Of a stretch of DNA of 8,536 nucleotides, positions 1 through 7,559 are shown in pieces. The translations under genes and the position numbers were made by a program. Origin of the DNA: Clostridiales bacterium (GTDB lineage Bacteria; Bacillota; Clostridia; Christensenellales; Aristaeellaceae); contig JAAZEI010000134.1 in NCBI GenBank assembly GCA_012512355.1, positions 1-8,536 on the forward strand, in the 5' to 3' direction. Positions within the stretch are counted from its first letter, which is position 1; the number at the start of each line of letters is the position of its first letter. The notes below the pieces were generated by a model, which saw only the letters and a list, made by a program, of their open reading frames with translations, made no database searches and was not told where the DNA came from.

Positions 1-418
1 ATCCTAAGACCGAACTGGAGGGCGCGTTTGCTTGTAAGCTTCAGTCTTCCACTAACATGAGGACGCAGGTTCTAATGCGCCCAAGTTCATCATATCAGAT
101 AAGATGGTGTGGCATCTGCTGACATAGGCTGACATTTAAAGGAAGATTTGAAAGGACTAAAAAGTCAGAAAAGGACAAGGGTCTCGGCGCTTTTATTAGC
201 GATTATCCTCTGAATATAATCCACTTAATTCTGATATAAGAGTTAGCAAACCATAAAGATGACAAACCCCACTGTCAAAGCGATATAGAATCCCTTTGTT
301 TTATAACCAACTTTAGAATATCTCTAAAACCTCAGGCAGGAACGCTCTATTCATGGTAAAATATAACCATTAAAACTATGGTACTGAACTCACATCAACT
401 TGAAAACGAGGATATGAT
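1..418. other. AT-rich region without a convincing gene
   Basis: No reading frame here has good length, a start and a ribosome binding site together. Two short open stretches encode hydrophobic segments (plus strand 148-213, minus strand 243-323) and may be debris of former membrane-protein genes, but neither can be assigned. A short direct repeat GCTGACAT occurs at 118-125 and 128-135. The last 70 bases should contain the promoter of the downstream transporter gene, where AT-rich hexamers such as TAAAAT (357-362) are present without a well-placed -35 partner. I see no tRNA, terminator or CRISPR-like structure. Confidence 0.5.
353..382. repeat. Alternating inverted pentamers upstream of the transporter
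   Basis: ATGGT (353-357), ACCAT (366-370) and ATGGT (378-382) alternate, so the middle copy can pair with either neighbour, with loops of 8 or 7 bases. The cluster overlaps the likely promoter zone, including TAAAAT at 357-362, and lies about 40 bases before the TTG start at 419. It could be an operator for a dimeric regulator, but arms of five bases can arise by chance in AT-rich DNA. Confidence 0.25.
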
Positions 419-1350
419 TTGGAAAATAAAAAAAGCAGTTTGTTCGAGAAACCATCCGCAATCATGATATTGGCTTTATTCAGTTCGTTTTTGTGGGGAA
501 GTGCTTTTCCTGCGATTAAAGTTGGATACGAACTGTTCCAAATCAGTGGCAATGACACCTATGGGAAAATTCTATTTGCCGGGTATAGAATTTTTATAGC
601 AGGCCTCATGATCTTGTTTTTTTGCATTTTTACCGGACGAAGAATAAAAATAATAAAACGCGACATCAAAGGTGTCATGCTGTTAGGACTTTTACAAACA
701 GCCATCAACTATACGTTTTTTTATATAGGTGTTTCCAATACCAGCGGAACCAAGGGATCCATATTATCAGCGACATCAACTTTATTCTCAGTGATATTGG
801 CACACTTTTACTATAAAGAAGACAAATTAACGGCTAAAAAAATGATTGGTTTAGTTATAGGGTTTGCGGGCGTTGTTCTTGTTAATATAAATACCGGCAA
901 TGTCGGGGCGGCTTTGCTTTAACAGGAGAAGGCTTTGTTTTAATGGCAAGTTTGACAGGAGCCATCTCCGGAATATATACGAAAAAACTTGCCAAGAAAA
1001 TAGATACCTTTCTGTTGACAGCCTATCAGCTTTTAATAGGGTCAATTTTTTTAATAACGCTTGGAATCTCAGGCGGGTCAAAAACACTTTCCTTTACAAA
1101 TCAAAACATTGGGTTATTGCTGTATCTAGCTTTTATTTCAGCAGCGGCATTCTCAATTTGGACCATTTTACTGAAGTACAATGGAGTAGGAAAAGTCACG
1201 ATATATAAATTTACCGTCCCGATATTTGGCACCTTTCTTTCCTATATATTTTTAAAGGAAAGGTTGCTGGGGTCTAATGTGATTCTGGCTATTGTATTGG
1301 TATCCCTTAGTATTATTCTGATCAATGCAGACAGAATAAAAGAAATGTAG
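419..1350 (+). pseudogene. EamA/DMT-family transporter, frameshifted
   Basis: The gene encodes a ten-helix drug/metabolite transporter (EamA family), an inner-membrane exporter or importer of small metabolites whose substrate cannot be told from sequence. The first frame (419-922) starts with TTG, preceded by GAGG at 408-411 with seven bases between, and carries the family N-terminus with FLWGSAFPAIKVG and successive hydrophobic helices ending in GVVLVNINTG. It then hits a stop at 920-922. The second repeat continues in another frame: read backwards from the ATG at 943 it gives GGFALTGEGFVLM without a stop, then MASLTGAISGIY through to the stop at 1348-1350. Adding one G to the GGGG run at 905-908 joins the halves into about 310 residues, the usual family length. 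The ATG at 943 has no well-spaced ribosome binding site. A sequencing error would look the same. Composition is more AT-rich than the genes to the right. Confidence 0.85.
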
Positions 1351-1351
1351 A

Positions 1352-1362
1352 CAGACGGTCTG
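1352..1362. promoter_or_regulatory. Short palindrome resembling a TetR-type operator half
   Basis: CAGAC-G-GTCTG is a perfect 5+1+5 palindrome directly after the transporter stop codon, within TAGACAGACGGTCTG. Operators of several TetR/AcrR-family repressors contain similar AGAC/GTCT arms. No regulator gene is next to it in this window, and the arms are too short and lack a T tract, so it is not a convincing terminator. It is a weak candidate only. Confidence 0.25.
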
Positions 1363-1522
1363 CTGACAATAGGTACTCCATGTAAATCTAATCAAATCAG
1401 AACATTATTGATTATTTCGTAAAATATGGACATGATGGGTCTACATCAACTTCACCTGTCAAAAACCGCAGGAAAAACAGCGCGAGCAAATAAAGTATTC
1501 TTTGATCCGCTATTTTTCGTGC

Positions 1523-1560
1523 AATTTGATATGTAAAAAAGCTACGAATGTGATCAAATT
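1523..1560. repeat. Inverted repeat upstream of the motor operon
   Basis: AATTTGAT (1523-1530) and ATCAAATT (1553-1560) are perfect 8-base inverted arms separated by 22 bases. Arm centre to arm centre is 30 bases, roughly three helical turns, which would put two protein-binding half sites on the same DNA face. The right arm abuts the probable -35 element of the operon promoter, a place where a bound repressor or activator could act. The sequence is AT-rich, so chance occurrence is possible. Confidence 0.35.
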
Positions 1561-1562
1561 GA

Positions 1563-1591
1563 TTGCATTTATGCTAAAATTCTATTACAAT
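1563..1591 (+). promoter_or_regulatory. Probable sigma-A promoter of the motor operon
   Basis: TTGCAT (1563-1568) and TACAAT (1586-1591) are 17 bases apart, matching the vegetative -35/-10 arrangement. An alternative is the extended -10 TGCTAAAAT at 1572-1580, which has no good -35 partner. Either would start transcription near 1587-1598 and give a leader of about 47-58 bases before the ATG at 1645. Confidence 0.55.
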
Positions 1592-1609
1592 ACTGTTCAT
1601 ATTCCTTTG

Positions 1610-1637
1610 CTAAACGAGGTTTTCTAAACGAGGGCAG
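1610..1637 (+). repeat. Tandem 14-base duplication containing two Shine-Dalgarno-like boxes
   Basis: CTAAACGAGG occurs at 1610-1619 and again at 1624-1633, a 14-base period. Each copy holds an ACGAGG ribosome-binding-like core. The second copy reads CGAGGG, with GAGGG at 1630-1634 ten bases before the ATG at 1645, so it is the functional site; the first is 25 bases from the start and cannot serve that ATG directly. It may be a small duplication or a ribosome standby site. Confidence 0.5.
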
Positions 1638-1644
1638 TGATTTA

Positions 1645-3195
1645 ATGAGAGAGATTTTTGCACAGATTCCTTCATCAATAGTAGATGCTGTTGTATATAC
1701 AACCATTCTGCTTGTCTTTTTGGCTGGGTTGTTTAAGTGCATCTTCCCCTATCGAAAAGGGGCCTATTTATTTAGACGAGCGATTCGCTCGCTTGAATTA
1801 ATGGTTAACAAAGAAGGCACCCGGCCTGTCTGGCAGGAAGCTAATTTTATAGGTAAACCTATGCAGGAAAACTGGAAACACTTTCTTCATAATGCCCAGC
1901 ACCTTGATTTGCGCGGACTGGGCTGCAGTGTAGATGATTACATCAATGAAGATGATATCTTTGACAAGTATGCCCACCTTCAGCTGGCGGAGACTATCCC
2001 TGGATTGCTGACTTCTCTGGGCATTCTGGGCACTTTCATCGGTCTGATGCGCGGGCTGGGAAACCTGGATATTACTAGCGCAGACAGCACCATGCAGGGC
2101 ATCTCCTCCATGATTGCCGGAATGACATTTGCTTACGGCACATCCATCGCGGGTATTGCGGCATCACTTTTATTCAGCATCCTGTTTAGGGCAGCACAAG
2201 GTTCTGCCCTCAGCGCTATGGATGATTTTACTTTCAGCTTTTCAGAGCTGGTGATGCAGCGGCCTATTGATGACAATGTTTATCAAAAAGCGCATTTAGA
2301 GGATCAGGAAGCCTTCCTGAGCCGTTCAGCCACGGAGCTCAACCGCAGCCTCACTGATGGGGTTGGCCATGCCATCGAGCAGGCTTTTGTGCCCATCAGC
2401 CAAAGTATGTCAAACTTCATTACAGCCCAGACACAAAGCCAGATGGAGGGGCTTGACAATATTGTCAGCCACTTCATCGCCCAGATGAACAGCTCGCTCT
2501 CAGGCCAGCTGCACCAATTGGGCAAGACCATGTCACTTATCAACCAGGCGCAGACGGTGAGCCACGAATCCATCACCCATACGATGTCCGCCGCCGAAAG
2601 CCTCATGGCCACGATTGGCAGCACCCAGACAGTGACCCGGGAAGTGATTGAGCGTTTTGAAGGCTATATAGCTGGGCTGGACAGAAGCCAGTCAAGCAAT
2701 TTGCACTTGGCGGAATCAATGTCTTCAATGCTTGCTGATATGCACGCGAATATGGAACAGCAAAGCATAGGCTACCAAACGCTGTTATCCGGTCAAAGTG
2801 ATATGGAAAGCCAGATGCAGCAATATGCCCAATGGTCAGGACGGGTGCTGGAGGCTGTTGATAAGCAGTCTGCCAGCATGATGGAACGCAACCACGAAGT
2901 TTCCAATCAGATGGCTGCCTCATCTAAACTTCTGTCAGGCTCCTATACTTCCTTTGTTGAAAACATCTCCACCGGCCTTGCGCGCACCATGGGCATGTTC
3001 GAAGAGAATATGCATGACATGATGAAGGAACTGGGCCGTCAATTATCTGAATATAGCCAGTCACAGCCAAAAGGCACAAAAGGCGAAGTGGAACTGGCCG
3101 GTTTTACCCGCATGCAGCAGGCTATGACTGAGATGACCGCAGCACTTAACAAGGCTTTGATTGCTCTGGAACAAAAGGCAGCGCAGGAGGCCTGA
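1645..3195 (+). CDS. MotA/TolQ/ExbB-type (ZorA-like) motor channel subunit with long cytoplasmic tail
   Basis: This 516-residue protein has the build of the stator subunit of an ion-driven membrane motor. A first helix lies at about 12-33, followed by a cytoplasmic region, then the hallmark second and third helices at about 117-138 (IPGLLTSLGILGTFIGLMRGL) and 155-184 (MIAGMTFAYGTSIAGIAASL). These two correspond to the pore-lining helices of the MotA/TolQ/ExbB family; the PG-L-TSLGILGTF motif is closest to ZorA of Zorya systems and related stand-alone proteins. Residues 185-516 form a tail predicted to be mostly helical, rich in Met, Gln and Ser, far longer than that of TolQ or ExbB. Tails of this kind in ZorA extend into the cytoplasm. 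The ATG at 1645 follows GAGGG by ten bases. The partner gene begins one base after the stop. GC content rises along the gene, about 40% near the start and 60% in the one tail line I counted (2341-2400). I am sure of the family, not of the role. Confidence 0.9.
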   Translation: MREIFAQIPSSIVDAVVYTTILLVFLAGLFKCIFPYRKGAYLFRRAIRSLELMVNKEGTRPVWQEANFIGKPMQENWKHFLHNAQHLDLRGLGCSVDDYINEDDIFDKYAHLQLAETIPGLLTSLGILGTFIGLMRGLGNLDITSADSTMQGISSMIAGMTFAYGTSIAGIAASLLFSILFRAAQGSALSAMDDFTFSFSELVMQRPIDDNVYQKAHLEDQEAFLSRSATELNRSLTDGVGHAIEQAFVPISQSMSNFITAQTQSQMEGLDNIVSHFIAQMNSSLSGQLHQLGKTMSLINQAQTVSHESITHTMSAAESLMATIGSTQTVTREVIERFEGYIAGLDRSQSSNLHLAESMSSMLADMHANMEQQSIGYQTLLSGQSDMESQMQQYAQWSGRVLEAVDKQSASMMERNHEVSNQMAASSKLLSGSYTSFVENISTGLARTMGMFEENMHDMMKELGRQLSEYSQSQPKGTKGEVELAGFTRMQQAMTEMTAALNKALIALEQKAAQEA

Positions 3196-3199
3196 ATTG
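3185..3199 (+). promoter_or_regulatory. Ribosome binding site fixing a TTG start
   Basis: AGGAGG at 3185-3190 lies six bases before TTG at 3197-3199, while the in-frame ATG at 3161 lies inside the upstream gene with no ribosome binding site. The TGA of the upstream gene (3193-3195) sits between this site and the TTG, so a ribosome finishing the first gene can restart on the second. This decides the start of the MotB-like gene and implies translational coupling. Confidence 0.85.
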
Positions 3200-4198
3200 A
3201 TCAGCAGCAGAAAAAAAAGAACCCGTCATAGACAGCCTGATAACAAAAGCTATTGGACGTCTTTTTCTGATATGCTGTCCTCTGTCCTGCTTGTGATCAT
3301 GCTGGCTCTTGTATTTAGCATTTACCAATACTATTCGCAGCTTGATATCAAAACCAAAGAACTGGACGCGCAAAAATCAGAGCTTAATCGAACACAACTT
3401 ATTCTAGCCTCTCAGCAAACCGAGCTGGATAAGTCGCGGGTTGCCCTCATGGGCAAAGAAGAAGAACTGGCATCAATTCAGATTCAGCTGGATAAGCAGG
3501 AGAATGATTTGTTTGCGGCGCAAACTGCTTTGCTGACACAGGAAGAAGAGCAGGCACTTTTGCAGCTGCAGCTGGCAAGCCAGCAGGATGCATTGTCAAG
3601 CCAGGAAATTCGTTTGGGCGCGATGCAGGAATTGATGAACGCTCAGCAAACACAGCTGGATGATTTGCTGGGGCTGCGCACCGAAATTGTTCAGGAGCTC
3701 AGCGCTTCGCTTAGCGCCGCTCATCTGGCAGCCAAAGTTGACCCCAGCACAGGAGATATTATGCTCGACAGTCAGCTGATGTTTGACACAGGGCGCAATC
3801 AGCTGTCTTTTGCCGGACAGCAGCAGCTGGCAAGCCTCATCCCTGTTTATCTGGAGGTCTTGATGCGGCCTGAATACATCGATTATGTGGCTGAAATCAT
3901 CGTGGAAGGACACACGGACAGCAAAGGCAGTTATATCTTTAACCTAGAGTTGTCGCAGGACCGCGCACTCTCCGTGGCAACCTTTTGTCTTGAACTGCCC
4001 ATGCTATCAAGCATCCAGCGAAGCTTGCTGACAGATATTCTAACCGCCAAGGGCCGCAGTTATTCAGACCCGATAAAAAATCCTGATGGCAGTGAAAATA
4101 TGGACGCCTCAAGACGCGTTGAGATCAAATTCCGTCTAAAAGATACTGAAATGATTCAGCGCATGAATGAAATATTAACGCAAGTTAGAGAACCATGA
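3197..4198 (+). CDS. MotB/ZorB-like subunit with coiled-coil stalk and OmpA peptidoglycan-binding domain
   Basis: The 333-residue product has a basic N-terminus (SRKKRTRHR), one membrane helix at about 22-44 with YWTSFSDMLSSVLLVIML, a long coiled coil, and a C-terminal OmpA-like domain at about 185-317. Asp25 in SFSDM aligns with the ion-carrying aspartate of MotB and ZorB. The OmpA domain holds LMFDTG, then EGHTDSKG with Asp241, then N249, L252, S253 and R256, and ASRRVEI near 304-310: the residues that grip diaminopimelate in peptidoglycan in this family. Between them, residues 49-154 have Leu at every seventh position with only Gln119 and Met147 as exceptions. The protein is expected to anchor the channel subunit encoded just upstream to the cell wall. 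TTG at 3197 is chosen for its AGGAGG. The stop overlaps the next start by four bases (ATGA). Flagellar MotB is less likely because no flagellar gene is present. Confidence 0.9.
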   Translation: MISSRKKRTRHRQPDNKSYWTSFSDMLSSVLLVIMLALVFSIYQYYSQLDIKTKELDAQKSELNRTQLILASQQTELDKSRVALMGKEEELASIQIQLDKQENDLFAAQTALLTQEEEQALLQLQLASQQDALSSQEIRLGAMQELMNAQQTQLDDLLGLRTEIVQELSASLSAAHLAAKVDPSTGDIMLDSQLMFDTGRNQLSFAGQQQLASLIPVYLEVLMRPEYIDYVAEIIVEGHTDSKGSYIFNLELSQDRALSVATFCLELPMLSSIQRSLLTDILTAKGRSYSDPIKNPDGSENMDASRRVEIKFRLKDTEMIQRMNEILTQVREP

Positions 4199-4698
4199 AA
4201 AAGACAGCGTTTATCGCTTTTATGCTGGTGCTTCTCCTGGGCTCAACGCTAGTTTATGGCTTGGTTGGCAGTAAGCTCGAACTGAAATCACAGCCTGTCA
4301 TGGTGGTGTCCGCGGCCCAGCAGCCGGCTGAATTCAAGCGCTTGCAGGATGCGGTCAAAAACCGGTCCCTCGTGGGCACCGCCTTTCAAAGTGAACTGTC
4401 TGGATCCGCTGAAGACTATCAACTGGTTGTTTATACAGTACATTTATATAACAAAGGCCTGGTGGCGGCTGACATGGCTGAAATGGTTATATCACCTTCC
4501 AAGAACGATGTGCTTTGTTATACCGATGGCTCTGTGCAGGGCAAACTGCCAAGCATCTATGTACCCGCAGGCGGCAGCGCCAGCATCCGGTGCGTATTGC
4601 TGACAAAATCGCCGTCCAAGCTCAATACCGTGCGGGATGCCTACATCAGTTATTATGTCTGGGGCAATCCGATGACTATCAAAGTCACCTTTAGTTAA
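4195..4698 (+). CDS. Membrane-anchored extracytoplasmic protein of unknown family, third gene of the motor operon
   Basis: I do not recognise this 167-residue family. A basic MKK start and a hydrophobic segment at about 5-24 form a signal peptide or membrane anchor; there is no lipobox cysteine. The remainder should lie outside the membrane. Residues 75-105 (YQLVVYTVHLYNKGLVAADM and onward) and 120-167 look like alternating beta strands, of the kind seen in small immunoglobulin-like or DUF4352-like folds, an inference from pattern alone. Cys108 and Cys133 are the only cysteines and could form a disulfide. The start codon overlaps the stop of the MotB-like gene as ATGA and has only a weak GAGA-type ribosome binding site, which points to coupled translation and a role with the two motor proteins, for example as a stalk or wall-side accessory factor. 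No terminator is evident after it. Confidence 0.8.
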   Translation: MKKTAFIAFMLVLLLGSTLVYGLVGSKLELKSQPVMVVSAAQQPAEFKRLQDAVKNRSLVGTAFQSELSGSAEDYQLVVYTVHLYNKGLVAADMAEMVISPSKNDVLCYTDGSVQGKLPSIYVPAGGSASIRCVLLTKSPSKLNTVRDAYISYYVWGNPMTIKVTFS

Positions 4699-4729
4699 AT
4701 CAAATAAATTGATGCTATTCCTCGTTTTG

Positions 4730-4745
4730 TTGATTCCCAAATCAA
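4730..4745. repeat. Small inverted repeat downstream of the motor operon
   Basis: TTGATT (4730-4735) and AATCAA (4740-4745) form perfect six-base arms with a four-base spacer. The right side continues as ATCAAATTG (4741-4749), the same nine bases as at 1553-1561 before the operon. With only AT-rich arms and no T tract it is unlikely to be a terminator; a protein-binding site is possible. Confidence 0.25.
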
Positions 4746-4803
4746 ATTGGAGCAATTCAGGTAAAACCGGCCCATTATTGTTAATATTCTCTCATGTATT
4801 CGC

Positions 4804-5913
<1,110 letters not shown>

Positions 5914-5925
5914 TCTAAATCTTTC

Positions 5926-5962
5926 AAAGGTCCGGCAGTCTATTTGACAGCCGGACCTTTTT
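5926..5962 (+). terminator. Rho-independent terminator after gap
   Basis: AAAGGTCCGGC (5926-5936) pairs perfectly with GCCGGACCTTT (5950-5960) over 11 bases, and the strand ends in TTTTT. A further GTC/GAC pairing is possible inside the 13-base loop. It starts 13 bases after the gap stop. The minus-strand reading has only a weak T-rich tail (TTTGAAAG), so it may serve the convergent carboxypeptidase gene less well. Confidence 0.92.
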
Positions 5963-6003
5963 AATATCCGTATTAGATTAAAATTACTGACTCAATCATT
6001 CTA

Positions 6004-7503
6004 TCAAAAGTTATACAATTCCTTATATTTACTAGTCAGGTACCCAGTGTAATGGCTGACATCAAAAGGCTTGCCTGTGGCGCTCACCAGCAGAGCCTCT
6101 GGTTTCAGCATACCGCCATGCCTATGAATTGCTTGTTTTAACCAACCATTGATAGGCGCAAAGTTTCCGTTTCGCAAGGAACCTTCAACATCGATATCCT
6201 CTGCCATCTTGTCATATATCTGTGCCGCATAGGCAGAGCCCACCGAATAGCTGGGAAAGTAGCCAAAGGAGCCGCCGGACCAGTGAATATCCTGCAGTAC
6301 ACCCCTTCTGTCGTCGGGTACCTCAACACCAAGATAGGATTGATACAGTTCGCGCCAGGCGCCGGGCAGGTCTTTTACCAGCAGGCTTCCGTCAAACAGT
6401 GCCTTTTCCAGTTCAAAGCGAACCATGATATGCATTGAATAGGTCAGTTCATCCGCCTCGACGCGGATAAGGCTGGGCTTTGCCGCATTTAGAGCCTGAT
6501 AAAGCTGATAGCTGCTGATGCTCGCAAAAACTTCAGGGAAACCTTCTTTTAGCATTGGCAGCAGGCTTTGGGCAAAAGGCAGGCTGCGCCCCAGCATGTT
6601 TTCGTACAGACGCGATTGACTTTCATGAATTCCCATGGATACACCGCCGGCGAGTCTGCCAAACTGCAGTTCATCAGCAATGCCCAATTCATACAAGGCA
6701 TGACCCGCTTCATGGATGACACTATAAAGCGATGAGAGAAGATTATCTTCATGATAATGTGTGGTGATGCGGACATCCCATTTATTAAACCCCTCTGTAA
6801 ACGGATGCTCAGTTTGTCCCAGGATACACCGTTTCTTGTCAACGCCCATCAAAGCCATCACCCTATCTGAAAGTTCCGCCTGCTTGGAGACCCCGAATGA
6901 TTTGTTAAGCCAATCTGTCGCTGGCCCAACCGCCTGACCAATCTCCCTCACCAGGGGCACGAGTTCATCACGCAGCTGTTTAAAATATTCCGAAAGATAA
7001 AGCTGCGTCATGCCGGGTTCAAAATCATCCAGCAGTACGTCATAAGGCGGTTTTGAAGAATCACGATAGGAGGCGAAACGGATATTGGTTTTTACCAGTT
7101 CTTCAAGATAAGGCCTGAAAACCTCGAAATCATTGTTGTTTTTCGCATGACGCCACACAGAAGTGGCTTTATTGGTGAGTATTATATACTCAACAAACTC
7201 TTCTTTGGGGATGCAGGTACTGTTCTTATAATCACGCTGTAGCTCTTGTGCCTCCCGAAAAGTCTGCAAGTCGATGTTCGCTTCTTGTTCAGTCAGAGTT
7301 TGCAGCATATCCTTTACTTGATCGTTGATAAGCAGTTCATACTGCATTTTGGATATCGTCCCCAAAGTCTCTCCCCTTGCTTCATCTGAAGCGGCGGGGG
7401 CAACCGTCTGCGCATCGTAGCTGAGAATGCCGCTTGCATGATTGAGCGCATGCAGCTGCCGCTGCAAGGCCTTAAAATCCTTCGTTATTTTTTGTATATC
7501 CAT
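6004..7503 (-). CDS. M32-family metallocarboxypeptidase (carboxypeptidase Taq type)
   Basis: The 499-residue cytosolic zinc enzyme removes single residues from peptide C-termini and probably serves in peptide recycling. The zinc site is HEAGH (His264, Glu265, His268), and Glu294 in GIHESQSRLYEN is the expected third ligand. Other M32 landmarks are DDFEPGMT near 159-166, TEHPF near 231-235, DVRITTHY near 243-250, and IHWSGGSFGYFPSY in the C-terminal third. Length is typical and the frame is intact. The ATG is preceded by GGGAGG with five to six bases between, on the minus strand. It converges on gap and diverges from the HAD phosphatase gene with 75 bases between the start codons, and has a clear extended -10 promoter. 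No functional link with its neighbours is evident. Confidence 0.95.
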   Translation of the reverse strand: MDIQKITKDFKALQRQLHALNHASGILSYDAQTVAPAASDEARGETLGTISKMQYELLINDQVKDMLQTLTEQEANIDLQTFREAQELQRDYKNSTCIPKEEFVEYIILTNKATSVWRHAKNNNDFEVFRPYLEELVKTNIRFASYRDSSKPPYDVLLDDFEPGMTQLYLSEYFKQLRDELVPLVREIGQAVGPATDWLNKSFGVSKQAELSDRVMALMGVDKKRCILGQTEHPFTEGFNKWDVRITTHYHEDNLLSSLYSVIHEAGHALYELGIADELQFGRLAGGVSMGIHESQSRLYENMLGRSLPFAQSLLPMLKEGFPEVFASISSYQLYQALNAAKPSLIRVEADELTYSMHIMVRFELEKALFDGSLLVKDLPGAWRELYQSYLGVEVPDDRRGVLQDIHWSGGSFGYFPSYSVGSAYAAQIYDKMAEDIDVEGSLRNGNFAPINGWLKQAIHRHGGMLKPEALLVSATGKPFDVSHYTGYLTSKYKELYNF

Positions 7504-7526
7504 ATAAACCTCCCTCTTCTGGAGCG

Positions 7527-7535
7527 ATTATAGCA
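7527..7535 (-). promoter_or_regulatory. Extended -10 promoter of the carboxypeptidase gene
   Basis: Read on the minus strand, TGCTATAAT is a perfect TATAAT with an upstream TGn extension, which can work with a weak -35. The expected -35 place (near 7550-7555) holds only TAGCAG. Transcription would start around 7520, leaving a leader of about 17 bases with the GGGAGG site. Confidence 0.65.
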
Positions 7536-7550
7536 TGCGAATAAAGAATC

Positions 7551-7559
7551 TGCTACAAT
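7551..7559 (+). promoter_or_regulatory. Extended -10 promoter of the HAD phosphatase gene
   Basis: TGCTACAAT is a TGn-extended -10 with TACAAT at 7554-7559. No good -35 is seen 17 bases upstream. Transcription would start near 7566, only about 13 bases before the ATG at 7579. It overlaps the -35 zone of the divergent carboxypeptidase promoter, so the two may interfere with each other. Confidence 0.5.

Noticed and set aside
148..213. Short plus-strand frame with TTG start and a hydrophobic end (21 codons)
   Set aside because: The GGAAG before it is only two bases from the TTG, and the frame stops inside the would-be membrane helix. At best it is a gene remnant.
243..323. Minus-strand open stretch of 26 codons encoding a basic patch and the hydrophobic FYIALTVGFVIFMVC
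   Set aside because: It looks like a membrane segment but has no start codon with a ribosome binding site and is bounded by stops on both sides. It may be debris of a lost gene; too short to call.
905..911. Programmed -1 ribosomal frameshift in the transporter
   Set aside because: GGGGCGG does not fit the X XXY YYZ slippery pattern, and I see no strong downstream stem. A plain indel is simpler.
3161..3196. Upstream ATG start for the MotB-like gene
   Set aside because: It lies inside the ZorA-like gene without a ribosome binding site, whereas TTG at 3197 follows AGGAGG by six bases.
1645..4198. Complete Zorya anti-phage system
   Set aside because: Only ZorA-like and ZorB-like proteins are present. 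No helicase, nuclease or ZorC-like gene lies in the window, and the next gene after the operon is gap.
1645..4198. Flagellar stator genes motA and motB
   Set aside because: The channel subunit has three rather than four visible membrane helices and a long C-terminal tail, and no flagellar or chemotaxis gene is nearby.
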